In this document: piece by piece, positions 44,226 through 52,410 of the stretch | Position numbering within the stretch: the first letter of the stretch is position 1 | Layout of the letters: the number at the start of each line of letters is the position of its first letter | DNA from: Paenarthrobacter aurescens | Lineage (GTDB): Bacteria > Actinomycetota > Actinomycetes > Actinomycetales > Micrococcaceae | Assembly: GCF_025421775.1 (NCBI RefSeq) | Contig: NZ_JAOEFX010000009.1 | Coordinates: 62,001-126,000, forward strand | Direction: 5' to 3' | DNA length: 64,000 bases | Program-made: the position numbers and the translations under genes | Notes under the pieces: generated by a model | The model's database searches: none | What the model saw: only the letters and a program-made list of their open reading frames with translations | What the model was told of the DNA's origin: nothing

Positions 44226-45277
44226 GCGTCTGATCCTGCCGGTGTTTCGCTGCCCCGTCCAGACCCCTCCCTCCACAGTGGCAGCGGCACCACGTTCATG
44301 CTTCGTCCGGACTCGTCAAGGACATGACCCAGACGCTTGTACGTCCGGACTACCGCTTGCCGTGAGATCACCGAACTCCCGGGCGCCCGCTCGGCCAGTT
44401 CCCGTTCGAACGCCTGCGCCTCCAAGTAGTCCCGGACCCACAACGTGACCACCAGGTTTTGCGCACCGAGCACCTGGGCGCTGAGCCTGCAGTTCGTTTG
44501 CGCGGCGAAATACCGGCCAACGTCGTCAACGTACTGCGCCGGGACGTTGAGCATCAGCGTGACCTCCCTCAGGCCTCTGTTCGCTGCGGTGGACGCATCG
44601 CACCTCAGCGTGATGTAGCCGGAGGCCAGGAACCGTTCCACCCGGCGTCGAGCGGTTTGCGGTGACACGGCACATGCGGCACCCAGATCAGCCCAACTGG
44701 CACGGCCGTCCTTGGAAAGTTCCTCCAGCAATGCGGCATCCAGCCGATCCGGCGAGTAGCCGGCCGGTGCGGGCCTGGCTTCCGTTGAGACCAGTCGTGC
44801 GCGTGCGGGTTCAAGTGTTCCGCTGCGCCATTCCGAGGCCTGCCGGTACAGCTTGGTGACGAAGACAACCTCCCGGTGCGTGACGCCGGGCAGCCTCGGA
44901 AAGGACCCGGTCACGATGTCCATCAGTTCCTCGTGGCTGGAGGCAAAGCAATCCATGAAGACGTCATGCGAGCCCGTGACCATCGAAACTGTGCCGAAGG
45001 CGGGCTCCGCGCATAGCCGTTGGATCAGTGCTTCGCTTTCGCCTGGCAGCGAGGACAGTTGGATAAACGCCGACCAGCCGGCGCTGAGGTACCGCTGTCC
45101 CGGAGAAGGCGTGATCCACGCCAGCCCCTGTCCGGCCAACACGTTCCAGCGCCTGGCCACCGTGGGGCCAGACAGGTCAAGAGCATCCGCGATCCGGCTC
45201 CATTCCGCCCGTGGATTGATCTGGAGGGCATTGACGATTTCAAGGTCCAGTTCCGAGATGGTGGATGATTCGTTCAA
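44222..45277 (-). CDS. double-length Lrp/AsnC family regulator
   Basis: A 351-residue protein made of two consecutive Lrp units: HTH about 8-50 (LDLEIVNALQINPRAEWSRIADALDLS) and again about 178-225 (LDAALLEELSKDGRASWADLGAACAVS), each followed by an alpha/beta sensor region. Twice the usual ~155 residues. Divergent from the MFS-M20 operon, with a perfect palindrome in the shared promoter region. Confidence 0.9.
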   Translation of the reverse strand: MNESSTISELDLEIVNALQINPRAEWSRIADALDLSGPTVARRWNVLAGQGLAWITPSPGQRYLSAGWSAFIQLSSLPGESEALIQRLCAEPAFGTVSMVTGSHDVFMDCFASSHEELMDIVTGSFPRLPGVTHREVVFVTKLYRQASEWRSGTLEPARARLVSTEARPAPAGYSPDRLDAALLEELSKDGRASWADLGAACAVSPQTARRRVERFLASGYITLRCDASTAANRGLREVTLMLNVPAQYVDDVGRYFAAQTNCRLSAQVLGAQNLVVTLWVRDYLEAQAFERELAERAPGSSVISRQAVVRTYKRLGHVLDESGRSMNVVPLPLWREGSGRGSETPAGSDA

Positions 45278-45298
45278 TATTGGCTGCCTTGTGTGGGT

Positions 45299-45313
45299 TT
45301 CAAACGATTTGAA
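45299..45313. promoter_or_regulatory. palindromic operator candidate between Lrp and MFS genes
   Basis: TTCAAACGATTTGAA is a perfect inverted repeat (arms TTCAAA, centre CGA) 22 bp upstream of the Lrp gene and 77 bp upstream of the MFS gene. Its place suggests a binding site for the double Lrp regulator controlling both directions. Confidence 0.6.
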
Positions 45314-45389
45314 CGCCAGTGTAATCGACGGTCATAACGTTGTGACTCGCATCACCACCGGCGAATCCGCCCCGGACTCAAGGAAGCTC

Positions 45390-46808
45390 ATGGCAAGCAA
45401 GACAGCACCACCTGCGGCAGCGGCCATCTCTCGCAGGACCATCGCAAGCATGATCCTGGCAATGGCACTCATCGAATCACTCAGCGGCGTTACGCAGGGG
45501 TACCTGAACCCCATCCTGCCCGCGCTGGGACCGGTCTTCGAGATTGACGACCCCACCATCAACGGCATTTTCCTCATCTCCAACGTGAGCTTCGCCGTCC
45601 TTACACCCATCATCTCCAGGCTCGGGGACAGCTACGGTTACCGTCTCGTGCTCCGGTGGTCCACGGGTGTGGTGACGGTCGGCGTCGTACAAATGGCGCT
45701 GTGGCCGTCGCTATGGACGGTGACCATCGGCGTCGTCATGCTGACCTGCGTGGTGGGCTTCATCCCGCTCATGATGGGAATCCTCCGCGTCACCAGCCCG
45801 GCCCACACCCGCACGGGCGTCAGCGTCATGATCGGCATGCTCATGATCATGGTGGGCGCAGGTGGCCTACTCGCCGGAATTGTTGGCGTTACCGATCCGA
45901 CGCTCGGATTCTGGGTGGCGGTTCCGTTCGCGGTAGTCGCTTTCGTCTGTTCGTTCTTACTGCCCGACGCCGGGGTCCCGACCCGTGAGGGGATCGCCCT
46001 TGCGCCGTTGCTGGCATGCTCGCTGGGGCTGATTGGTTTCGTGGTGGCACTCTCCATGGCGCCCGAATGGGGCTGGCTGGATGCCCGCACCCTCGCGGCT
46101 GGCTTGTTGGGGCTTGCCCTGCTGGCCTTCTGGGCCAGACGCGACTACAGCGGTGCCGCCGGACAGCGCTTCATGGACCTGCGTATGCTTGCCAACCCGC
46201 GGATCCGCACCATTTCCGTGGCAACGTTTTTCTTCGGCTTCGCTTCCATCAGCTACTTCGGCACCAACGGGATCTTCCTTCACTCCAACCCTGGGAAGAC
46301 GGGTTACGGCTTCGCCCTCAGCCCGCTGATGATCGCGATTGTCCTTGCCCTCGCATCCATACTTTCCTTGCTGTCATCCCTCCTGACTGCACGGGCCCTG
46401 CGACGATTCGGTGAGCGTGCCACGCTGGTCTTTGCAGGCGTTCTGCTGGCAGGCGGCTTCCTGGTCATGATGCTCGCCCATGGTTCCTTTGCCGGGTACT
46501 GCATCGGCTTCGCCATGTTCAACCTGAGCCTGGGAATGTACCAAGCGGGCACCCGGTCGCTGTCTGTGGAAGGCGTCCCCCTGGAGGAAACGTCCACGGC
46601 TGCAGGGCTCAACGAGCTGGCATTGTCAGTGGGCATCGCTGTGGGAGCGGCAGTGGTCAAGCTCTTGTCTTCTGCCGCGGTTGAATCCGGGCGCATCACC
46701 GAAGCTGGATTGTTGACCATCTGGGGTGCCTTGGCAGTTGCGGCCCTGATAGCTGCCGCGGCCAGTGCCCGGTACCCGAAGCGACAGTCCGCCGAGGTGA
46801 CGGCATGA
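45390..46808 (+). CDS. MFS transporter
   Basis: A 472-residue 14-helix-type major facilitator. Recognisable are the loop RLGDSYGYRLVLRW and the exporter-like helix WVAVPFAVVAFVCSFLLPD. AAGGAAG is 4 nt before the ATG. It is co-transcribed with the M20 amidohydrolase (4-bp overlap), so the pair may import or export an N-acyl or peptide-like compound that the hydrolase cleaves. Confidence 0.9.
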   Translation: MASKTAPPAAAAISRRTIASMILAMALIESLSGVTQGYLNPILPALGPVFEIDDPTINGIFLISNVSFAVLTPIISRLGDSYGYRLVLRWSTGVVTVGVVQMALWPSLWTVTIGVVMLTCVVGFIPLMMGILRVTSPAHTRTGVSVMIGMLMIMVGAGGLLAGIVGVTDPTLGFWVAVPFAVVAFVCSFLLPDAGVPTREGIALAPLLACSLGLIGFVVALSMAPEWGWLDARTLAAGLLGLALLAFWARRDYSGAAGQRFMDLRMLANPRIRTISVATFFFGFASISYFGTNGIFLHSNPGKTGYGFALSPLMIAIVLALASILSLLSSLLTARALRRFGERATLVFAGVLLAGGFLVMMLAHGSFAGYCIGFAMFNLSLGMYQAGTRSLSVEGVPLEETSTAAGLNELALSVGIAVGAAVVKLLSSAAVESGRITEAGLLTIWGALAVAALIAAAASARYPKRQSAEVTA

Positions 46809-47995
46809 CCGCCGGGCGGGCCGCCGTCGTGCTTTCCTCCCCAAGGGACGTCCACGCCATGTTGGAAGACGAAGTGCAGCGATGGCGACCCGAGATCCTG
46901 GACCTGAGCCATGCCATCCATGCCGACCCGGAGCTTGGCGGCCAGGAATTCCGGGCCGCTAAACGCGTCCAAAAGGTACTCCGCAAGGCCGGGTTCACCT
47001 TCGACGAAACACAACCGGAGGAGCCCACCGCGTTCAGTGCGCGATTCGGATCCGGCCAACTGGTTGTGGCGCTCTGCGTTGAATATGACGCCTTGCCGGA
47101 GATCGGCCACGCGTGTGGACATAACGTCAACGCTGCCAGCGCGGTGGGGGCGGCACTGGCGTTGGCCGCAGCGGCCGAGTTGCTGGACATCACCGTCAAA
47201 GTTCTCGGTACACCGGCGGAAGAGACCACCGGCGGCAAAGTGGACCTGATTGAGGCAGGCTTCTTCGATGACGTTTCGCTGGCCATGATGGCCCACGCCG
47301 GCGCAGCGGATGTAGTGGGTGGCTCGTCCTTGGCCATGTCCATGTGGGATGTGCTGTTCGAGGGGCGCCCGGCCCATGCGGCGGCGGCGCCATCCGAAGG
47401 AGTCAACGCGCTCGACGCGCTGGTCGTCGCGCAGATGGCCATTGCTTTGGCAAGGCAGCAACTTCCGTCCGGATCGATCGTGTCGCTGATCGTCACTGAG
47501 GGCGGCAGTGCCGTCAATGTTATTCCCGGGCGTGCGCGGGCGAGTGTGGAAATGCGGGCGCCAAGCATTGATCAACTGCGCCTGATCCAGGGCAGGGTCC
47601 GGCGTTGCCTGGAAGCCGGTGCCCTGGCGAGTGGCTGCAGGCTGCAGGTGGCCCCAAAGGGTAACGACTATGCAGAGCTTCGCCAGGATCAGTTCCTGTC
47701 CCAGGCCTACCGCGCAGCGATGCAGGCCAAAGGGAGGGACGTGAAGTTCGACTCCGCCCCGGTGGCCTCCACGGACATGGGCAACGTATCCCAGGTGGTG
47801 CCGTCAATTCACCCGGTGGTCGGTTACGACGTGCGGGGCGCCGCCCACCATACCGCCGAGTTCGCCGCTTTCGGCGCGTCAGCCGGGGCGGACACGGCAG
47901 TATTGGACGGGTCGTTCGGGATGGCCGCGGCCGCCTGTGCTGCGGCCCTGGACGCGGAGCAACGGAAACGCCTGCTGCAAAACGCGTCTGGGTAG
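46805..47995 (+). CDS. M20 family amidohydrolase (AbgB/aminoacylase-like)
   Basis: A 396-residue metallopeptidase of the M20D type. Metal-binding motifs GHACGHN and PAEETTGGK; second His in LAMMAHAG; catalytic-domain end MGNVSQVVPSIHPVVG and HHTAEFA. Related enzymes hydrolyse N-acyl amino acids, p-aminobenzoyl-glutamate or auxin conjugates. The nearby indole-type operon makes indole-acetyl amino acids one candidate substrate, but nothing here proves it. Confidence 0.9.
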   Translation: MTAGRAAVVLSSPRDVHAMLEDEVQRWRPEILDLSHAIHADPELGGQEFRAAKRVQKVLRKAGFTFDETQPEEPTAFSARFGSGQLVVALCVEYDALPEIGHACGHNVNAASAVGAALALAAAAELLDITVKVLGTPAEETTGGKVDLIEAGFFDDVSLAMMAHAGAADVVGGSSLAMSMWDVLFEGRPAHAAAAPSEGVNALDALVVAQMAIALARQQLPSGSIVSLIVTEGGSAVNVIPGRARASVEMRAPSIDQLRLIQGRVRRCLEAGALASGCRLQVAPKGNDYAELRQDQFLSQAYRAAMQAKGRDVKFDSAPVASTDMGNVSQVVPSIHPVVGYDVRGAAHHTAEFAAFGASAGADTAVLDGSFGMAAAACAAALDAEQRKRLLQNASG

Positions 47996-48010
47996 GCCTC
48001 CGAAAGGTCA

Positions 48011-48058
48011 GCGTGCTGGCTCCATTGTCCGCACGGGCGGACAATGGAGTCAGCACGC
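48011..48058. terminator. 22-bp-arm hairpin after the M20 gene
   Basis: Arms 48011-48032 and 48037-48058 pair with one mismatch around a 4-bp loop (core CTCCATTGTCCGC). It lies between two co-directional genes, ending the MFS-M20 operon. No T-tract. Same design as the convergent-gene palindromes but a different sequence. Confidence 0.8.
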
Positions 48059-48083
48059 AGGTGCGTGCCTCGTAGGGAGAGCC

Positions 48084-49439
48084 ATGGAGAGGGACAGGTA
48101 TCCTGCGGTCGGCGCGGCAACGGCTGCGCGACGGGACCCGGTGATCGACCTTGTCCGCTTCACCTGCCTGCTGCTGGTGGTGGCATGCCATTGCATGATG
48201 GTCAGCCCTGCTTTGCACAAGGACGGAACGGTCACCACCGAAAACGTCCTCATGGAGGAAGCCTGGTTTGTGCCCGTTGCCTGGGCGCTCATGATCGTTC
48301 CGTTGTTCTTTGTCCTGGGCGGAGTGACCGCGTTGCAGTCGTGGCGGCGGCTGAAGGCTCGCGGTGGTACCGGATTCAACTTCGCCCAGCTTCGGTTGCT
48401 GCGGCTGGTCCGCCCGGCCATGGCCTTGCTCGCCTTCATGTGGGGAGGTTTGTGGGTCGCCCTTCTGCTTGGTGTCCACCCACAAGTCATCCAGTTAATG
48501 ACGGCCGGTGCCGCGATGCCGTTGTGGTTCCTTGCCGCATATCTCACGGCGCAGGTAAGCGTTCCGCTCCTGGCCCGTTTTCATGAACGCGCCCCGCTTC
48601 TGACTTTCGGCGGTTTGGTGGCACTGATCATCACTGTCGATTCCCTCCGCGGGGCGCTTCCCGTGATCGCCTTCGCCAATATGATCTTCGTGTGGTGCGC
48701 TGTCCAGCAATTGGGCTTCCTCATGGCCGATGGCTTCTTCGAACAGCGCAGCCGCGCTTGGCTGGTGGGCGCCATTGTGTCCAGCAACCTCCTGCTGGGG
48801 GTGGCGACCGGTGTGGCCGTGTACCCGGGGAACATGGTGGTGAATATCAATCCGCCCAACCTGTGTCTGCTGCTTCTGGGAATCTCACAGACGGCCACAC
48901 TCCAACTCGTCCGTAAAGGCCTTGAAGGGATCGCGGGAGTCCGCTGGATCCAGTCACTCATTTCCGTGGCTGGCCACCGATCCATGACCGTTTACCTGTG
49001 GCATCTTCCACTCCTGGTGGGCATGTCCGGGCTGCTGTTGTTAACCGACGTGCCCAAACCTTTGGCAGGGACCGGGGAGTGGTGGTGGGCGCGGATCCCC
49101 GTCTTCGTCGCCGTTATCACCCTGCTGGTGCCGGTGGTGTGGCTTTTTGGCCGCTTGGAGAACCGTCCGACGGCGGCCAGCCACGCGCGGGGTCCCTCTC
49201 GTGCCGCTGTGGTGACCGCCGCCGTCGTGGTTATGGTCCCCGTGGCGGATGCTGCGTTCAACGGATTGACGCTGGCCCTGTTGGGTGGGGGAGCGGCGTG
49301 CTTCGCCCTTTCCGTCCTTCTGCTTGGCAGGGTTCCGACGCCGGCTCAGCCGCCGTCTGAAGTAAATGTCCTGGAAGGGCGACAGGGTGGGGTGCCCACG
49401 TTGCCAGAGCCGGATTTACGTGCCAATCTCGAAACATGA
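48084..49439 (+). CDS. acyltransferase 3 family membrane protein
   Basis: A 451-residue protein with about ten hydrophobic helices. RRDPVIDLVRFTCLLLVVACHC at the N-terminus and SMTVYLWHLPLLV near residue 300 are typical of acyltransferase-3 (Acyl_transf_3) proteins that acetylate or acylate cell-surface sugars. AGGGAGA precedes the ATG. Overlaps the next gene by 4 bp. Confidence 0.85.
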   Translation: MERDRYPAVGAATAARRDPVIDLVRFTCLLLVVACHCMMVSPALHKDGTVTTENVLMEEAWFVPVAWALMIVPLFFVLGGVTALQSWRRLKARGGTGFNFAQLRLLRLVRPAMALLAFMWGGLWVALLLGVHPQVIQLMTAGAAMPLWFLAAYLTAQVSVPLLARFHERAPLLTFGGLVALIITVDSLRGALPVIAFANMIFVWCAVQQLGFLMADGFFEQRSRAWLVGAIVSSNLLLGVATGVAVYPGNMVVNINPPNLCLLLLGISQTATLQLVRKGLEGIAGVRWIQSLISVAGHRSMTVYLWHLPLLVGMSGLLLLTDVPKPLAGTGEWWWARIPVFVAVITLLVPVVWLFGRLENRPTAASHARGPSRAAVVTAAVVVMVPVADAAFNGLTLALLGGGAACFALSVLLLGRVPTPAQPPSEVNVLEGRQGGVPTLPEPDLRANLET

Positions 49440-49792
49440 CCGAGTACACGGATTCACTGGCAGAGTCGTTCCGCCCGGGCGTCACCACGGTGCGCAACGA
49501 CAAATTTCACCGCTATGAGCTTCACGTAGACGGGGAGTTGGCGGTGATTTCCCAGTTCCTTGACCGCCCGGGTCATATTGACTTCATTCACACCGAAACG
49601 AAGCCCCAATTCAACGGGCAGGGCCTGGCCAAGGTCTTGGCACATTTCGCGTTGGACGATGTGGTGGCGTCCGGCAAGCGCATCATCCCGCATTGCCCGT
49701 ACATCGCCGCGTACCTGAAAAAGCACGAGGGCTACGAACAGGACGTGGATTGGCCCGCTGAGAAGCCGGTGGGCGAACCGGACAACGAGTAA
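49436..49792 (+). CDS. GNAT-like N-acetyltransferase domain protein (COG2388 type)
   Basis: A 118-residue single domain. The pattern VRNDKFHRYELHVDGELAVISQF, PQFNGQGLAKVLAHFALDD and IIPHCPYIAAYLKKH is that of the small NATD1/YidJ-like acetyltransferase group. Acceptor unknown. Start overlaps the acyltransferase stop (ATGA). Confidence 0.88.
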   Translation: MTEYTDSLAESFRPGVTTVRNDKFHRYELHVDGELAVISQFLDRPGHIDFIHTETKPQFNGQGLAKVLAHFALDDVVASGKRIIPHCPYIAAYLKKHEGYEQDVDWPAEKPVGEPDNE

Positions 49793-49795
49793 GGC

Positions 49796-50377
49796 CTAAA
49801 AGGACACAGACTGTGCAGCGTCCTTCCTTCGCCTCCGGGGCTGCCCGGGGTCGGCCGGCGGGAAAGGCCAGTCCTTCCGTGTACCGCTGAGGGAGACAAT
49901 TGCGTCGTGTTCGTCGGAAATCGCGTGGCCGCGGCACGTGGCCCGGACCTGCATCGCACTGACGAGGCTGCCACCATGGATGTGATCGGAGTCAGTCACA
50001 AGGTAAGAGAAGCTCCGCATCACGGACTGTCCGGGAGCCAGGTGACGAATCCGGAGGTCCCGGTCCACAGGTTCCGTGGTGTAGGTGAGCATCTCCATGC
50101 CCTCGTTCGTGAAGGAACGCGGTACAAGTGTTACGTCCCTGAGATGGCTGGCTGAGTCATTCGTGATCCACGCCGTAAAAATGACGGTGTCACCCGGGAT
50201 GGCGATGGGCCTGTCCGCTCCATAGACGAGGGCGATATGTCCCGCATTCTTCTTTCGAGCGAGCAAATCCGAGCGGCGGGGTGGCAGTCCCCGGACGATA
50301 GCGCCCTGTTGCTGCGATGCGTTTTTGTGGATGGCACGCATCAGCTTAAGGAAGGGGCGGGGACGCCTGATGTCCAT
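49796..50377 (-). CDS. hypothetical protein with a single DUF11-like domain
   Basis: A 193-residue protein with basic ends and no signal peptide or membrane helix. Residues about 55-165 (GDTVIFTAWITNDSASHLRDVTLVP ... LAPGQSVMRSFSYLVTDSDHIHGG) follow the beta-sandwich pattern of DUF11 surface repeats, including the YxVTxxDxxxG end. The ATG at 50377 has GAGG close upstream. It is divergent from the sigma fusion gene, whose target protein consists of DUF11 repeats. Why such a domain would stay in the cytoplasm is unclear. Confidence 0.65.
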   Translation of the reverse strand: MDIRRPRPFLKLMRAIHKNASQQQGAIVRGLPPRRSDLLARKKNAGHIALVYGADRPIAIPGDTVIFTAWITNDSASHLRDVTLVPRSFTNEGMEMLTYTTEPVDRDLRIRHLAPGQSVMRSFSYLVTDSDHIHGGSLVSAMQVRATCRGHAISDEHDAIVSLSGTRKDWPFPPADPGQPRRRRKDAAQSVSF

Positions 50378-50522
50378 GGATCCTCGATTCGCTCCGGAGG
50401 TTTGGAAGGTCACGCCTAACAAGTGACGCGGAGGGTGGAATCGTGTTGCGAAAAAGTAAGTTCTCTACAGGGTGGCGCCGCTCGATTCAAGTCACTGACG
50501 TTCTGATGTCACACTATTGTTT

Positions 50523-52151
50523 ATGGATCAAGTATTTGCGGCACGGGCCGATGGGGCTTCCTCGACTTTGGCGATGGCCGCCGGCAGCGATCCCCAGATC
50601 ATTTCTTTGGTGCGCCAGGGAGACACGGATGCCTTCGACGTGCTCTATGAACGGCACTTGAAAGTCGCTTACTATGTTGCCCGCTCCCAGACAGACAACC
50701 CCAGTGACGCCGATGACGTCGTGGCCGAGTCTTTCGCGGCGATCTTTCAACTGCTGAAGGAAGGTAAGGGCCCCACGGAGTTCTTCCGTTCCTACCTCCT
50801 GACGGTGGTGCGGCGAACCGCGCATGACCGGAACCGCAAGGCGCGGCGAATGCCAACAGCGGCTGATGATGCAATCCTGGATTCTCCAGTGCTGGACAAC
50901 GACCCCCTCCTCAGCGACCTTGAGTCGAGCATCATGGCCAAGGCCTTCAAATCACTGCCGGAGCGTTGGCAGGCTGTTCTTTGGCACCTGGACATTGAAG
51001 GATTGAAGCCGGCGGCGGCAGCTCCCTTCGTTGGGCTCACTCCGAACGGTGTTTCCTCGCTGGCGATTCGCGCCCGCGAGGGCCTGCGGCAGGCCTATTT
51101 GCAACATCACATCAGTCAGGTGGTGGACGAGTCCTGCGACGAATTTGCCAGCCAGCTGGGGAAGTATGCCCGCAACGCACTGAAGCGTACATCCCAGGAA
51201 AAAGTCAGTGACCACTTGGCGGGCTGCGCCAAGTGCACGGCGTTGTTGATCGAACTCAACGACGTCCAAGGTGGCATGCGCGCCATCCTGTTCCCTTTGC
51301 TTACGGGGATCACCTTCAGTCCGGGAGTGGTTGCTGCCATCGCGTCCGGCGCCACGTCAGTGGGTGCAGCGTCAGGTGCCGGAAACGCGGCAGTTTCCGG
51401 CAAGATCGCTGCCGGGGTCCATGGGGTCAGCAAGGCATGGAAGCTGGCAGCGGCAGTTGTCTTGGGAGTAGCGGCGTTGGCTGGAGTCCTTGCGTGGTTC
51501 CTGCAGCCGGGCTCCACTTCGCAGGCCACCGTCACCGCCGATGCCACCTCCAGTGTCCCCCCTGCCCAGGAATCCACCGCGCCGAGTGCGCTGCCAAGTC
51601 CCAGCGCCGCACCGGCGTCATCGGGTCCTGCTTTGGCGCCCCCCGCGGACCCGCCGGGAGCGGCGTCACCCCAGTCCGACGCCGTCGAGACTCCACCGGC
51701 GGTACTGCCGCCGAGGAGTGCCGTGGTGGTCGACTCGGGTACCGTATCGTCGACGACGGCGCCCACTGCTTCGACGTCAACGGCACCACTGACCCAAACG
51801 GTTGATGCGACGTTTGCCGCTGTTCCGGCTGACAGTCAGTCGGAGCGGGACCTGAACGTGCAGTTTTCGCTTCAGGGTGCCGGCGCCCCCACTACGGGTG
51901 AAGCTGTGTTCACCCTTCCGGACCAGGCAACGTTTTTGGCGGATAGGACCGTTGCCCCCGCAGGCTGGACCTGTGCCAGCGCCGCTTCCGACATTCGGCA
52001 GGTTCGGTGCAGTACTGATTCACTGGCAGCCAACAGCCTCGCCTTCACGCTGGGAGTCGCGCTGCCCGCTACGGCTGATAGCGGTACGTTGAACTACCTG
52101 TTCGGCGGCCGCGGAATCGTCACCAAGACGTTCGCAAACGGCTTCCACTAA
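50523..52151 (+). CDS. transmembrane sigma factor with fused zinc-finger anti-sigma domain and extracellular domain
   Basis: A 542-residue single polypeptide. Residues about 20-110 are sigma region 2 and about 135-195 region 4 (SLPERWQAVLWHLDIEG ... NGVSSLAIRAREGLR). Next come C205 and H231-x3-C235-x2-C238, the zinc anti-sigma pattern. A membrane helix spans about 306-328, followed by a Pro/Ser/Ala/Thr-rich stalk (330-415) and an outer beta domain with two Cys (about 420-542) resembling DUF11. No clear Shine-Dalgarno precedes the ATG; TATTGT just upstream may be part of a promoter, so a leaderless message is possible. Membrane-tethered ECF variants are known but rare. Confidence 0.85.
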   Translation: MDQVFAARADGASSTLAMAAGSDPQIISLVRQGDTDAFDVLYERHLKVAYYVARSQTDNPSDADDVVAESFAAIFQLLKEGKGPTEFFRSYLLTVVRRTAHDRNRKARRMPTAADDAILDSPVLDNDPLLSDLESSIMAKAFKSLPERWQAVLWHLDIEGLKPAAAAPFVGLTPNGVSSLAIRAREGLRQAYLQHHISQVVDESCDEFASQLGKYARNALKRTSQEKVSDHLAGCAKCTALLIELNDVQGGMRAILFPLLTGITFSPGVVAAIASGATSVGAASGAGNAAVSGKIAAGVHGVSKAWKLAAAVVLGVAALAGVLAWFLQPGSTSQATVTADATSSVPPAQESTAPSALPSPSAAPASSGPALAPPADPPGAASPQSDAVETPPAVLPPRSAVVVDSGTVSSTTAPTASTSTAPLTQTVDATFAAVPADSQSERDLNVQFSLQGAGAPTTGEAVFTLPDQATFLADRTVAPAGWTCASAASDIRQVRCSTDSLAANSLAFTLGVALPATADSGTLNYLFGGRGIVTKTFANGFH

Positions 52152-52410
52152 CCGGGCTCTTCCACCGCGATCCCTGTCTCTGCGAAGGATTGAAAACTTT
52201 CTAAAACTTTTTCAGTTTCTTGCGTCACGATTCGCCGAGTGCTTCCACTAAGGCGTTGGGCCCCCTTTTTTTCGGCGCCCTCGTTGAATTTACGTGAACA
52301 TTCAACGATATGAAACGTCGGTAACGCGAGCTGGACTACTGAGGAGCCCAGCTGGACGCCGGTCCACCTTGAGGACTGGCATCGCGTGACCAAGAGAAGC
52401 GAGAGAGTCA
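52152..52410. promoter_or_regulatory. gap before the repeat surface protein
   Basis: A 259-bp non-coding stretch. A run of seven T follows GGGCCCCC at 52258-52272 and may end the sigma-fusion transcript. The right half should contain the promoter of the surface protein, plausibly read by the neighbouring sigma factor (TGAAACGTCGGTAAC around 52310), but I cannot define its -35/-10 boxes. Confidence 0.4.
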
